64,000 bases of DNA, from positions 1-64,000 of the forward strand of contig NZ_CAUYTL010000011.1 of NCBI RefSeq assembly GCF_963575615.1. Direction: 5' to 3'. Source of the stretch: Listeria_A hofi (GTDB taxonomy: Bacteria; Bacillota; Bacilli; Lactobacillales; Listeriaceae). A program made the position numbers and the translations under genes. Positions 25,453 to 34,220 of this stretch are shown here, in pieces; positions within the stretch are counted from its first letter, which is position 1; each line of letters starts with the position of its first letter. The notes under the pieces were generated by a model that saw nothing but the letters and a program-made list of their open reading frames with translations, was not told where the DNA came from and made no database searches.

Positions 25453-26247
25453 TCATTCTTCGATGAAAGAGTCGTGTACCCTCTTCCAAAATGGGAAGGA
25501 GCGGAAGCGTGCAAACATTACTTTTTGCTGGGAGACATCGTACCTGATTTCACGGACGTCGCGATGTAGAATACTTAAATGATCCATCGATACTTGGAAA
25601 TCTTTATCATTGACTGGATTCAACGTTACCGAGTGATGTTTTGGTAGAATAAGCGGTGAACCAATTGTCCGGTACACGCGATTATTAATCGATGCCATTT
25701 CGGTCAGCTGCATTGCTTCAATCGATGGATGCATCAATGCGCCACCAAGTGCTTTGTTGTAGGCAGTAGTTCCTGATGGTGTTGACATACATAATCCATC
25801 TCCACGAAATCGCTCGAAGTGAGCACCGTTAATCGAAACATCCACAACAAAGGGGCCACCAGAGCTTTTAATCGTGGACTCGTTCAGCGCTAAATAGACC
25901 TTTTCTTTATTTCCACCATACTTGATTGTCGTTTTTAGAAGCGGATAGGCTGCTGTGTCATATTTTCCTTCTACAATCGCAAAAACAAGTTTCTCTGCCT
26001 CAGATGGACGCCAATCAGCATAAAAGCCTAAGTGACCTGTATGAATCCCGACGAAAGTTACTTTGTCTAGTCGGTGTTGGTAGTCATGAAAAGCGGCCAA
26101 CAATGTTCCATCGCCACCAATCGAGATCACAATTTCTGGTTCAGATTCATCATACATCATATCAAAATCATCGAAATAGCCTATCATTTTGAGCCGTAAT
26201 AGATTGGACTTTTCATCACCTCTTGAAGTGACTGCATACTTCATCAT
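25453..26247 (-). CDS. nadK: NAD kinase
   Basis: ATP/polyphosphate-dependent NAD kinase (PpnK), 264 aa, making NADP. The GGDGTLL motif with its catalytic Asp is at about residues 44-50, NE(S)T about 121 and SGTTAYNKALGGALMHP about 158-174. AGGGGAG lies just before two adjacent ATG codons at 26247 and 26244. It follows relQ by 47 bases in the same direction, so alarmone synthesis, NADP synthesis and RNA modification genes are probably co-transcribed. Confidence 0.96.
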   Translation of the reverse strand: MMKYAVTSRGDEKSNLLRLKMIGYFDDFDMMYDESEPEIVISIGGDGTLLAAFHDYQHRLDKVTFVGIHTGHLGFYADWRPSEAEKLVFAIVEGKYDTAAYPLLKTTIKYGGNKEKVYLALNESTIKSSGGPFVVDVSINGAHFERFRGDGLCMSTPSGTTAYNKALGGALMHPSIEAMQLTEMASINNRVYRTIGSPLILPKHHSVTLNPVNDKDFQVSMDHLSILHRDVREIRYDVSQQKVMFARFRSFPFWKRVHDSFIEE

Positions 26248-26294
26248 TACTTCTCCCCTATCTTTTTGTGCGCGAAATTCAACAACGTAACTTC

Positions 26295-26966
26295 TTAATT
26301 TTTCGGTAATGTATGGTGATTCGCGTTCTTATCTTTTGGCACTTCTTTATTTTTAGTAAAGTACACTTGCGCTTCTTGTACTTCTTCACGAATCTCGCTC
26401 ATCTCTTCATCTAGAAGAAAAGCCGCCTCAGCTGCGCGCTTTAGTCGAACATTGATGTCTTCTGGAAACTCGCCCTGATATTTATAGTTTAGCGAGTGCT
26501 CAATCGTCGCCCAGAAATTCATCGCCAAAGTCCTGATTTGAATCTCAGCCAAGATTTTTTTCTCCCCTTGTACTGTCTCAACCGGATACTCGATCACAAC
26601 ATGATAGGAGCGGTAACCACTTGGCTTTTTATTCGTAATATAATCGCGTTCTTCAATAATTCGGAAGTCGTTGCGTTGTCGTAGAAGTGACACAACCACA
26701 TTAATATCATCCACAAACTGGCACATCATCCGAAGCCCTGCAATGTCTTGCATTTCCTCGACAAGCCTGTCTAGCGGTATGTCCTTCTTATTCGCCTTGT
26801 CCAAAATGCTTGAAACTGGCTTTACACGGCCGGTCACAAACTCAATCGGCGAATGGTTATTTGCGAGCTGGAATTGCGAACGCATCCCTTTTAACTTAAT
26901 TTTCAGTTCTTCCACTGCTTGTTTATATGGCGCTAAAAAATCTTCCCAATGATTCAAAAAACTCAC
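26295..26966 (-). CDS. relQ: Small alarmone synthetase RelQ
   Basis: GTP pyrophosphokinase (YjbM/SAS1 type), 223 aa, making (p)ppGpp without a hydrolase domain. RelA/SpoT synthetase motifs: GLRMMCQFVDDI (about 92), KPSGYRSYH (about 131-139), and AEIQIRTLAMNFWATIEHSLNYKY, seen as AEIQIRTLAMNFWATIEHSL. The start is uncertain: GTG at 26966 or TTG at 26957; AGGTGAG suits the TTG, while both keep the family's W-E-x-F-L-x-P-Y-x-Q-A-V-E-E-L-K beginning. Divergent from the TPR gene. Confidence 0.94.
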   Translation of the reverse strand: MSFLNHWEDFLAPYKQAVEELKIKLKGMRSQFQLANNHSPIEFVTGRVKPVSSILDKANKKDIPLDRLVEEMQDIAGLRMMCQFVDDINVVVSLLRQRNDFRIIEERDYITNKKPSGYRSYHVVIEYPVETVQGEKKILAEIQIRTLAMNFWATIEHSLNYKYQGEFPEDINVRLKRAAEAAFLLDEEMSEIREEVQEAQVYFTKNKEVPKDKNANHHTLPKN

Positions 26967-27084
26967 CTCATATGTCGATTTTCATTATGTGATAAACTTG
27001 CTCAACTCCTATTTTAGCATATTTGTTAGTCTTTCTCTCCTATTTGCTTCTATCTTTTTTGATTTCATTTATTCTCCCCTTTTG

Positions 27085-27093
27085 TGTTAAAAT
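27085..27093 (+). promoter_or_regulatory. Extended -10 promoter of the TPR-yjbK unit
   Basis: TGTTAAAAT, a TGnTAAAAT element about 34 bases before the TPR gene start. No strong -35 is visible. Confidence 0.45.
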
Positions 27094-27126
27094 GAAGGGA
27101 TAGATAGGACGAGGAGGAGAACGATA

Positions 27127-27606
27127 ATGAAGCCAGCAGAAATCCTAGCGTTACTGGAAAGCAGGCAGTATCAAAATGCCAAAGAATCCGCTAAAAATGC
27201 CTTGCTCGCAGAATCAGATAATGCCCTTTTAAACTACTACGTGGCTTGGAGTTGTGATGGCTTAGGCGACGAAACAGAGGCCATTTCCTATTATGAGAAA
27301 GCACTCAAAATAGGACTTCCTGAGGATTGCTTAGCAGACGCGTACATCGGGCTTGGGAGCACATATCGAGCTGTTGGAAATTACGAAAAAGCGGATGAAA
27401 TTTTTCAACAAGCGCGTGCAACCTTCCCAGAAAACCAAGCGCTCGCAGTTTTTACAAGCATGTCATTGTACAACAAACGACATTATAAAGAAGCAATGCA
27501 ACTCGCAATCAAAATTATCGGGGAAACATCAAATGATCCGTCCATCATGGCGTACAAAGACGCAATTATTAATTACTCGACAGATTTAGACGCTGTTTGG
27601 GACTAA
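27127..27606 (+). CDS. Tetratricopeptide repeat protein
   Basis: Small soluble TPR protein of 159 aa with about three to four repeats. Clear cores are AISYYEKALKIG (about 58-69) and YIGLGSTYRAVGNYEKADEIF (about 79-99, the W/Y-G-Y-A-P positions), plus weaker repeats at each end. Probably a protein-interaction module; the partner is unknown. GGAGGAG precedes the ATG. yjbK follows 16 bases downstream, so they form a unit that is divergent from relQ. Confidence 0.82.
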   Translation: MKPAEILALLESRQYQNAKESAKNALLAESDNALLNYYVAWSCDGLGDETEAISYYEKALKIGLPEDCLADAYIGLGSTYRAVGNYEKADEIFQQARATFPENQALAVFTSMSLYNKRHYKEAMQLAIKIIGETSNDPSIMAYKDAIINYSTDLDAVWD

Positions 27607-27622
27607 AAAAGGAGCTAGCCGC

Positions 27623-28204
27623 ATGAGTCAAGAATTAGAAATTGAGTTTAAGAATATGCTGACGACAAGCGAATATGATTTATTAATCCGGGAATTCAAA
27701 CTAGAAGAATCTGATTTTTTCACGCAGACGAATTATTATTTGGACACCGCTGATTTTCAGTTGAAAGGTCGGTTAGCCGCTCTAAGAATTAGAAAACGGG
27801 AATCCCATTACGAACTCACTTTAAAGACACCTGAACAAATTGGCTTATTGGAAACGACACAAATTTTGGCAGAAGAACAAGTTACGGCTATTTTGGATGG
27901 CGCTAACATTCCTGTTGGTCCGGTTCGCGATACTTTAAGCACATTCGGCATTGACCATCAAGACCTTGTTATGTTCGGTTCACTGACGACTACACGCGCA
28001 GAAAAAAGCTACAAAAAAGGACTGCTCGTTTTCGATAAAAGTTTCTATAGCAACACGCATGATTTCGAATTGGAATATGAAGTGACTGATTTTGAAAAAG
28101 GACAAGCTATATTCAACCGATTTTTAGAGGATCGTGGAATTCCGAAGCGCCCTACGATGAATAAAATATTACGTTTTTATGAAGCTGTTTACAAAGAGAA
28201 ATAA
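27623..28204 (+). CDS. yjbK: CYTH domain protein YjbK (triphosphate tunnel enzyme family)
   Basis: CYTH/TTM-family protein, 193 aa. The diagnostic ExExK motif is at residues 4-10 (ELEIEFK), followed by RLAALRIRKRE and the alternating charged residues of the tunnel (ELTLKTPE, FELEYEV). Family members hydrolyse inorganic triphosphate or make cyclic nucleotides; the bacterial YjbK role is not established. AAAGGAG precedes the ATG. Genomic pairing with relQ and yjbH is conserved in Bacillus relatives. Confidence 0.88.
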   Translation: MSQELEIEFKNMLTTSEYDLLIREFKLEESDFFTQTNYYLDTADFQLKGRLAALRIRKRESHYELTLKTPEQIGLLETTQILAEEQVTAILDGANIPVGPVRDTLSTFGIDHQDLVMFGSLTTTRAEKSYKKGLLVFDKSFYSNTHDFELEYEVTDFEKGQAIFNRFLEDRGIPKRPTMNKILRFYEAVYKEK

Positions 28205-28325
28205 AAGCCTGCTATCACTTGATGGTAGCGTGCACATCATTTATCATATGCACAAAGTTATTTCTGAAATGTTACGATTTCGTCAAAATTGGGTAATAAT
28301 TTTATCTAATTCTGATTGCAATCAT

Positions 28326-28354
28326 TTGTTAATTTAATCTTCCACTGCTAAAAT
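28326..28354 (+). promoter_or_regulatory. yjbH promoter
   Basis: TTGTTA (28326-28331), 17-base spacer, TAAAAT (28349-28354). This gives an untranslated leader of about 115 bases before the ATG at 28478. Confidence 0.55.
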
Positions 28355-28477
28355 GTAGTTATGGTAATAGGAATGGTATCGTGACATATCCAACATTAAC
28401 CTCTTAGAGAAATAGAAACATTCGCGTATACTTTGTCTAATCAAGAGAGATTAGAAACTGAAAACAGGTGATAAGCA

Positions 28478-29281
28478 ATGATAAACCAAAATTTATATCT
28501 TCAATCGGTCTGTAATAGCAAACCTATTGAGATTTATCTATTTTTCGATCCGGCTTGTACGGAGTGTTGGAATATGGAACATACGATCCGGCGGTTGCAG
28601 ATGGAATATGGCAACTACTTTAAGTTGCGCTATGTCCTGCATAATAATCTACAAACGGTGATGAGTAGGCAAAAGCGTAATGCTTGTACTATTCCTCAGC
28701 CAGAAATGGCACACATGTCTTATATCTCCTGCTTAGCTGTGAAAGCAGCAGAGCTCCAAGGCAAGAGACAAGGCATTGATTTCTTGCGCAAACTTCAAGA
28801 AACCCATTTCATCGATGAAAAAGATATTTCTGAATCTACGGTTTTATACGAAACGGCTAGAAATGTTGGCCTTGACTTGGCTGAATTCAAAACCGATTTA
28901 CAATCCAATCTCGCTAAACGCGCCTATATTGGCGATCAAAAAGTGGCACACGAAATGGAGATTGATCAAAATCCAACTGTTGTATTTTTCAATCGGAATA
29001 TCGAGGATGAAGGCTTAAAGATTAGTGGCTTGCATCGTTATGATGTTTACGTGCATATTCTTTCAGAGTTACTCAATCATTTCCCCGAGCCTAAAGAGAC
29101 GCCGACACTTGAGGAATATATGGAGGAAGTTCAAATTTCGACAACCAAAGAAATCGCAAGTATGTACGCTTTGCCTGAAAAGCAAGTAGAGCGTCAAATG
29201 AAGAAATGGCGCCTGCAGCAAAAAGTAACGATGGTCGATTCGAAAGATGGCCAGACACTATGGAAATACATCGCTCTATAA
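28478..29281 (+). CDS. yjbH: YjbH/SpxH thioredoxin-fold adaptor for ClpXP
   Basis: DsbA-like thioredoxin-fold protein, 267 aa, cytosolic. The active-site-like FFDPACTECW (CxxC about residues 27-30) and the cis-Pro segment DQNPTVVFF (about 168) are visible, with a C-terminal helical extension. In Bacillus and Listeria YjbH (SpxH) delivers the redox regulator Spx to ClpXP; that role is transferred from the family. An AACAGGTGATAAGCA ribosome site precedes the ATG. It has its own promoter and a bidirectional terminator. Confidence 0.92.
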   Translation: MINQNLYLQSVCNSKPIEIYLFFDPACTECWNMEHTIRRLQMEYGNYFKLRYVLHNNLQTVMSRQKRNACTIPQPEMAHMSYISCLAVKAAELQGKRQGIDFLRKLQETHFIDEKDISESTVLYETARNVGLDLAEFKTDLQSNLAKRAYIGDQKVAHEMEIDQNPTVVFFNRNIEDEGLKISGLHRYDVYVHILSELLNHFPEPKETPTLEEYMEEVQISTTKEIASMYALPEKQVERQMKKWRLQQKVTMVDSKDGQTLWKYIAL

Positions 29282-29287
29282 CAGATT

Positions 29288-29325
29288 AAAAAGGAACCTC
29301 CACCACCAAATGAAGGTTCCTTTTT
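29288..29325. terminator. Bidirectional terminator yjbH / glucuronate operon
   Basis: AAAAAGGAACCT / AGGTTCCTTTTT inverted repeat between convergent genes. Confidence 0.9.
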
Positions 29326-29332
29326 GATAGGC

Positions 29333-30844
29333 TTAAACAGTTTTTTCTCTAGCAGGAACAACTTGATTATTCCCCCAATTCTGCTCGTATTTCCATCCTG
29401 TCAATTCTTCAACCACTTCTTTTGTATGCGGATCGACAGTCTCCATAGAACCACCTTCCTGCAAACGTGTAATTTCATGTAACAGTATTTTATGATTAGC
29501 TTTCGTTAATTTAAACTTAGTTGAGATAAGCAAGCCTAGGAGCACAAAAACAATCGTACCGATACCAAACACAATAATAATTCCGTTGACTGCGCTACTC
29601 GATTGAACCGTTTGCTTAGAAATAAAACCAAAGCTTTCTAAAAAAGCTCCTACTAAAAGAATCGCCACAGATTGCACGAATTTCCGCGTAAATGTCATCA
29701 CGCCTGCAAAGATACCTTCTCGTCTTCTACCAGTTAGCATTTGATCTACATCGGCTACAAAACTATAAATATTCCAAGGTACGTAGAATGTCCCACTTCG
29801 ACCAATTCCCATTAGAATCGATACTAGATAAAGCATTAACAAGACTTGTGCAACAACAAAGTAGTAAATCGCAACGAATCCTAGTATCCCACCAATAACT
29901 GCTGTCAAAGCAATTTTATAGGCGGCTCCATTCCCGAATTTAATACAGAACCATGCGAAAATTGGCACAAAGATAATTTGAACGACAGCCATTGTACTCA
30001 AAAGTTTAGAGGCTAATACTGCATCTTGACCAATGGCAAATGTAATGAAGAAGGCGAACGTGGCGCCAAAAATATCTTGCGCAAGAAAGGCTCCTGTATA
30101 CATAAGAACGTGTAATCGGAACGTTTTAACTCTAAATGTAGAAATCAATTCTTTAAATAAGTATCTCATATCACTTCGAAATGAATTTTGCTCTTGCTCA
30201 TGTACGACGACAGGCTGTTCCCAAGTGAATTTGTATAAGCAAAACATAATAATCGCATAAATAATAGAGAAACAAACCCCCATTAATAGAAATGACGTAG
30301 GAGAATCGTCTCCGTAAATTTGGATTAACACACCTGGCAACCATGAAGCTAAGAAAGTTGCACCTTGTGAGAATAGTAAGCGAACTGTCGTTAGTTTAGA
30401 ACGCGTGTTGAAGTCTCTCGTCATCTCAGCAGGCAATGTTTCGTATGGAACTGTGATTAGTGAGAATACAAACCCAAACATAACGTAAGTAAGTAGGTAG
30501 TACCAGTAACCACCGAAGCCGACTGTCCACATGAGTGCATAAGTCAGCGATAACGGCATGCCAAGCAGAAAGAAGAAGCCCCGTCTACCGAACCGTTTTC
30601 CTAGTTTCGTTTTATAAAAGTTATCTGTAATGTAACCCATCAACGGGTCAAAGAAAGCATCGACGAAACGCCCGATAGCAACAATCGATGTCGCTTCTAC
30701 AGGTGTTAAGCCAGCAATATTCGTATAGAAAAAGATTAACCACAAACCAGCAATAGCAAACGCTCCACCACCAAATACATCGCCTGCTCCATAAGACAGA
30801 ACAGTTTTAAAACCTATTTTCGGATTTTTTGTTTTACTTATCAT
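29333..30844 (-). CDS. GPH-family sugar (hexuronide):cation symporter
   Basis: Glycoside-pentoside-hexuronide symporter, 503 aa, about 12 membrane segments. Family marks are GAGDVFGGGAF at the N-terminus, ATSIVAIGRFVDAFFDPLMG (broken here as VDAFFDPLMG, about 60-75), GRRGFFFLLG, and PYETLPAEMT near residue 125. It is the last gene of the glucuronate operon, so the likely cargo is glucuronate or an oligosaccharide carrying it. AAGGGGAG precedes the ATG. The long C-terminal cytosolic tail (about 455-503) is typical of some GPH members. Confidence 0.9.
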   Translation of the reverse strand: MISKTKNPKIGFKTVLSYGAGDVFGGGAFAIAGLWLIFFYTNIAGLTPVEATSIVAIGRFVDAFFDPLMGYITDNFYKTKLGKRFGRRGFFFLLGMPLSLTYALMWTVGFGGYWYYLLTYVMFGFVFSLITVPYETLPAEMTRDFNTRSKLTTVRLLFSQGATFLASWLPGVLIQIYGDDSPTSFLLMGVCFSIIYAIIMFCLYKFTWEQPVVVHEQEQNSFRSDMRYLFKELISTFRVKTFRLHVLMYTGAFLAQDIFGATFAFFITFAIGQDAVLASKLLSTMAVVQIIFVPIFAWFCIKFGNGAAYKIALTAVIGGILGFVAIYYFVVAQVLLMLYLVSILMGIGRSGTFYVPWNIYSFVADVDQMLTGRRREGIFAGVMTFTRKFVQSVAILLVGAFLESFGFISKQTVQSSSAVNGIIIVFGIGTIVFVLLGLLISTKFKLTKANHKILLHEITRLQEGGSMETVDPHTKEVVEELTGWKYEQNWGNNQVVPAREKTV

Positions 30845-30876
30845 GCTCGTAACTCCCCTTCATTTTGAATTGCTCC

Positions 30877-31719
30877 TTAGACGCCGGAATATGCAGAAAA
30901 TCCACCATCAACTGGAATAACAACGCCCGTTATAAAGCCAGATGCTTCCTCATTCACCAAAAACTCCAACGTCCCTAAAAGTTCCTCTGGTTCCCCAAAA
31001 CGTTCCAGTGGTGTATGACTAATAATTTTTTCCGCTCGGTCTGTTAGCTTTCCATCCTCAGCAATAAGCATTTTTTCATTTTGAGCGGTGAGAAAAAAAC
31101 CAGGAGCAATAGCGTTAACTCTAATTCCAACTTTGGACATATGGACTGCTAGCCATTTCGTGAAATTGCTAACCGCTGCTTTTGCGCCACTGTAAGCAGG
31201 AATTTTTGTTAATGGCGTATCGGCATTCATGGAAGAAATATTAATAATTGAGCAGCCGGGTCTATCCATCATATCTTTTGCAAAGACCTGTGTCGGTAGC
31301 AACGTTCCCATGTAATTCAAGTTAAAAACAGATGCAATGCCTGCCTCCTTCAAATCAAAAAAGGTTTTTAGTCCGGTATCGTGTATATCCTCTGCAGCTA
31401 GATACTCTTTTGAGGTTGTGCCGTCTGGATGATTGCCACCTGCTCCATTGATTAAAATATCGCAAGCGCCGAATGTTTCCAGTACTTGTTGGTGCGCTTC
31501 CTCTAAACTCGCCAGCTTCAAAACGTCGGCTACTAGACACATCGCTTGTCCGCCGTCTGCTTGGATTTCTTTAGTCAACGCTTCCCCTTTCGCCAAATCG
31601 CGACAGAGAATTACCACTTTTGCTCCGCGCGCTGCCATTCGTTTTGAAAAGGAAGCGCCCAGCACGCCTGATCCACCAGTAATGACGACTACTTTATTTT
31701 TTAAGTTTGCTTGACTCAT
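30877..31719 (-). CDS. uxuB: D-fructuronate/mannonate oxidoreductase, SDR type
   Basis: Short-chain dehydrogenase of 280 aa reducing fructuronate to mannonate with NAD(P)H. The Rossmann motif is TGGSGVLGASF (about 14-24), with NGAGG, the catalytic Ser in NISSMN and YSGAKAAVSNF (Tyr-x3-Lys). It belongs to the SDR replacement for classical UxuB found in Bacillus (YjmF). GGAGG precedes the ATG at 31719; the open frame extends upstream into uxuA but without a ribosome site. It abuts uxuA by one base, so it is translationally coupled. Confidence 0.9.
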   Translation of the reverse strand: MSQANLKNKVVVITGGSGVLGASFSKRMAARGAKVVILCRDLAKGEALTKEIQADGGQAMCLVADVLKLASLEEAHQQVLETFGACDILINGAGGNHPDGTTSKEYLAAEDIHDTGLKTFFDLKEAGIASVFNLNYMGTLLPTQVFAKDMMDRPGCSIINISSMNADTPLTKIPAYSGAKAAVSNFTKWLAVHMSKVGIRVNAIAPGFFLTAQNEKMLIAEDGKLTDRAEKIISHTPLERFGEPEELLGTLEFLVNEEASGFITGVVIPVDGGFSAYSGV

Positions 31720-31720
31720 T

Positions 31721-32800
31721 TTATGCCTCCATATGTGTTGGAATTTTGGAAAGGGAATCGTTCTTTTTTTGCACCGCTTCCCATAAACCACCTAGATAAA
31801 CGGCTCCTAATGCGCGATCATATAAACCATAGCCTGGTTTACCTGTTTCTCCCCAAATCATTCTGCCGTGATCTGGACGAATCGGACCTGCAAAATCAAC
31901 ATCAGCAAGTGCATTCATAATTTCATACATATCGATGGAGCCGTATTCAGACATGTGCGCGGACTCATGAAAATCCTGATCACCCGTTCGCTTAATATTT
32001 CGAGCATGCATAAAGTTAATTCGCTGCTTTTTACCGAAATAGCGAATCATTCCTGGTAAGTCATTTGTCGCACTTGCTCCCAAAGAACCTGTGCAAAAAC
32101 AAAGTCCATTATGAGCGCTGTCAACGATATTTAAGAAGCGCGTTAAATTTTCTTTATTCGTAATGATTCGAGGTAGACCAAAAATCGACCAAGGTGGATC
32201 ATCTGGATGTATTGCCATTTTTACATCTTCTTCTTCGGCGACAGGAATAATTTTTTTGATAAAGTAAGCAAGGTTTTCCCAAAGCTGCTCTTCATCCACA
32301 GAGGCGTAATGGTCAAACAGTACTTTTAATTCTTCTTTCTGGTAACTTTCATCCCAGCCTGGCAAACTTAGCTCACCTTGGAGCGGGTCCATTTTTTCAA
32401 CGCTTGCTTTTTCATAGCTAAGGCACGTTGATCCATCTGGTAATGGGTGACTTAAAGAAGATCTTGTCCAATCAAATACCGGCATGAAATTATAACAAAT
32501 TGTTTTTATACCACAAGTTGCTAAGTTACGAATCGTTTGCTGGTAATTTTCAATATAGCGCTCTCTTGTCGGCAAACCCAGCTTAATGTGTTCGTGGACA
32601 GGCACGCTTTCAATGACTGATAACTCAAGGCCTTTACTCGTTATTTGATCTACTAATATTTGAATTTTTTCGACGGGCCAAACTTCACCAACTGGCACGT
32701 CGTAAATAGCGGACACAATCCCTTTCATGCCCGGTATTTGTTTTATATAATCAAGTGAAATTGGATCACTTTCTCCATACCATCGAAATGACATTTTCAT
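31721..32800 (-). CDS. uxuA: Mannonate dehydratase
   Basis: UxuA, 359 aa, converting D-mannonate to 2-keto-3-deoxygluconate with Mn2+. Recognised from MSFRWYGESDPISL at the N-terminus, CYNFMPVFDWTRS (about 104-116), MAIHPDDPPWSIFGLPR (about 197-213), CTGSLG, HARNIK and RPDHGRMIWGE. Start at ATG 32800, or at ATG 32794 two codons later, which begins the family homology. It lies one base after the uxaC stop. Confidence 0.96.
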   Translation of the reverse strand: MKMSFRWYGESDPISLDYIKQIPGMKGIVSAIYDVPVGEVWPVEKIQILVDQITSKGLELSVIESVPVHEHIKLGLPTRERYIENYQQTIRNLATCGIKTICYNFMPVFDWTRSSLSHPLPDGSTCLSYEKASVEKMDPLQGELSLPGWDESYQKEELKVLFDHYASVDEEQLWENLAYFIKKIIPVAEEEDVKMAIHPDDPPWSIFGLPRIITNKENLTRFLNIVDSAHNGLCFCTGSLGASATNDLPGMIRYFGKKQRINFMHARNIKRTGDQDFHESAHMSEYGSIDMYEIMNALADVDFAGPIRPDHGRMIWGETGKPGYGLYDRALGAVYLGGLWEAVQKKNDSLSKIPTHMEA

Positions 32801-32801
32801 C

Positions 32802-34220
32802 TTATTTACTCAACTCCTGTTCTATAGGAAAATAATTTCGCGCATTATTGTACGAAATATCTTGTACCATTTGTCCGATAAAAGCGTAATCTTTCGGAAC
32901 TTCACCAGCTTCAATCCAACCCCCAACTAGTTGGCAGAGAATCCGCCTGAAATATTCATGTCTCGTGTAGGATAGAAAGCTCCGTGAATCCGTCAACATC
33001 CCGATGAATGTGCTGATTAATCCAGCTTCCGATAATGATGTCATCTGCTGTATCATGCCTGTTTTTTTATCGTTGTACCACCAGCCAGAACCGAATTGTA
33101 TTTTCCCTTTATGTCCGCTTGCTTGGAAATTACCAATCGTGCTGGCAATTAAATCGTTGTGCACTGGATTTAGCGTGTAAATAATTGTTTTAGGCAAGCA
33201 ATTCTTCATTTCTAAATAATTCAGGAGCTGATTCAACGGTTTGGCAAGTGAAAAGTCATTAATCGAGTCAAAACCGCTATCCGGACCTAATTCATTAAAT
33301 CGCTTCGTATTATTATTGCGAATCGCACCAATATGCCATTGCATCACCCAACCTAGCCTGCTATATTGCTCCGCTAAATATTGCAATAAGAACGTCTTAT
33401 ACTGCTTTTCTTCCAGCGAATTCAATGCGACTCCATTACAAGCTTTTGCAAAAAGATGACTCGCCTCTTCCAGCGTAACCATTTCGCAAAATAGGAATTC
33501 AAAACCATGATCTGCAACACGACAGCCCACTTCATGAAAATAATTGATACGGTGCTCTAACGCTTGTAAAAAATCTTGAAATTGTGTTACACTGCCATTT
33601 GCTACTGCACCAAGCTCTTCCAAAAACACTCGAAATGTTGGTTTGTTAATTTCCAAAGCCCGATCTGGACGGAATGTCGGCAGAACTTTTGCTTCAATAG
33701 CTTGGTTAGTAGCAATTTGCTTGTGGTAGTTTAGCGAATCGACCGGATCATCTGTTGTGCAAATCACTTTCACTTGACTGCGGCGAATAATGCTTTGCGG
33801 ACGAAGATCTTCGGATTGTAACTGTTCTTGGCAATGATTCCATAAAAATTCCCAATCCGTAGCCTGAACAACTCCATCAAAATGAAAATAGCGCTTTAGC
33901 TCCATGTGCGACCAGTGATATAACGGATTCCCCATCGTATACGGCAATGTTTCAATCCACGCCTGAAATTTCTCCTTGTCACTCGCATCACCTGTAATCA
34001 GCCGTTCGTCCACACCAAAACTACGCATCGCTCGCCATTTGTAATGGTCACCTGCCAACCAAATTTGGGTCATGTTCTCAAACGGTTTATTTTCTGCGAT
34101 TTCTTTTGGGCTCAGGTGGCAGTGATAATCATAAATTGGCATATTTTTTGCATAATCATGATATAAAATTTTGGCGCTATCTGAATGTAATAAAAAATTC
34201 TCATCCATAAAATGCATCAT
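32802..34220 (-). CDS. uxaC: Glucuronate isomerase
   Basis: UxaC, 472 aa, isomerising D-glucuronate to D-fructuronate. Marks are MDENFLLHSDSAKILYHDYA (shown as MDENFLL), PIYDYHCHLSPKEIA (metal-binding His pair), DHYKWRAMR, CTTDDPVDSL and QWHIGAIRNNN. ATGA overlap with the upstream GH31 gene shows translational coupling. No altronate genes (uxaA/uxaB) are present, so the route is for glucuronate rather than galacturonate. Confidence 0.96.
   Translation of the reverse strand: MMHFMDENFLLHSDSAKILYHDYAKNMPIYDYHCHLSPKEIAENKPFENMTQIWLAGDHYKWRAMRSFGVDERLITGDASDKEKFQAWIETLPYTMGNPLYHWSHMELKRYFHFDGVVQATDWEFLWNHCQEQLQSEDLRPQSIIRRSQVKVICTTDDPVDSLNYHKQIATNQAIEAKVLPTFRPDRALEINKPTFRVFLEELGAVANGSVTQFQDFLQALEHRINYFHEVGCRVADHGFEFLFCEMVTLEEASHLFAKACNGVALNSLEEKQYKTFLLQYLAEQYSRLGWVMQWHIGAIRNNNTKRFNELGPDSGFDSINDFSLAKPLNQLLNYLEMKNCLPKTIIYTLNPVHNDLIASTIGNFQASGHKGKIQFGSGWWYNDKKTGMIQQMTSLSEAGLISTFIGMLTDSRSFLSYTRHEYFRRILCQLVGGWIEAGEVPKDYAFIGQMVQDISYNNARNYFPIEQELSK

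Noticed and set aside
25266..25514. Open frame of 82 codons on the minus strand with a basic C-terminus
   Set aside because: It starts inside nadK in another frame, has no ribosome site, and lies in a repeat-like insert with hairpins.
28204..28235. Stem-loop GCTATCA/TGGTAGC after yjbK as a terminator
   Set aside because: Weak stem and no T-run; left uncalled.
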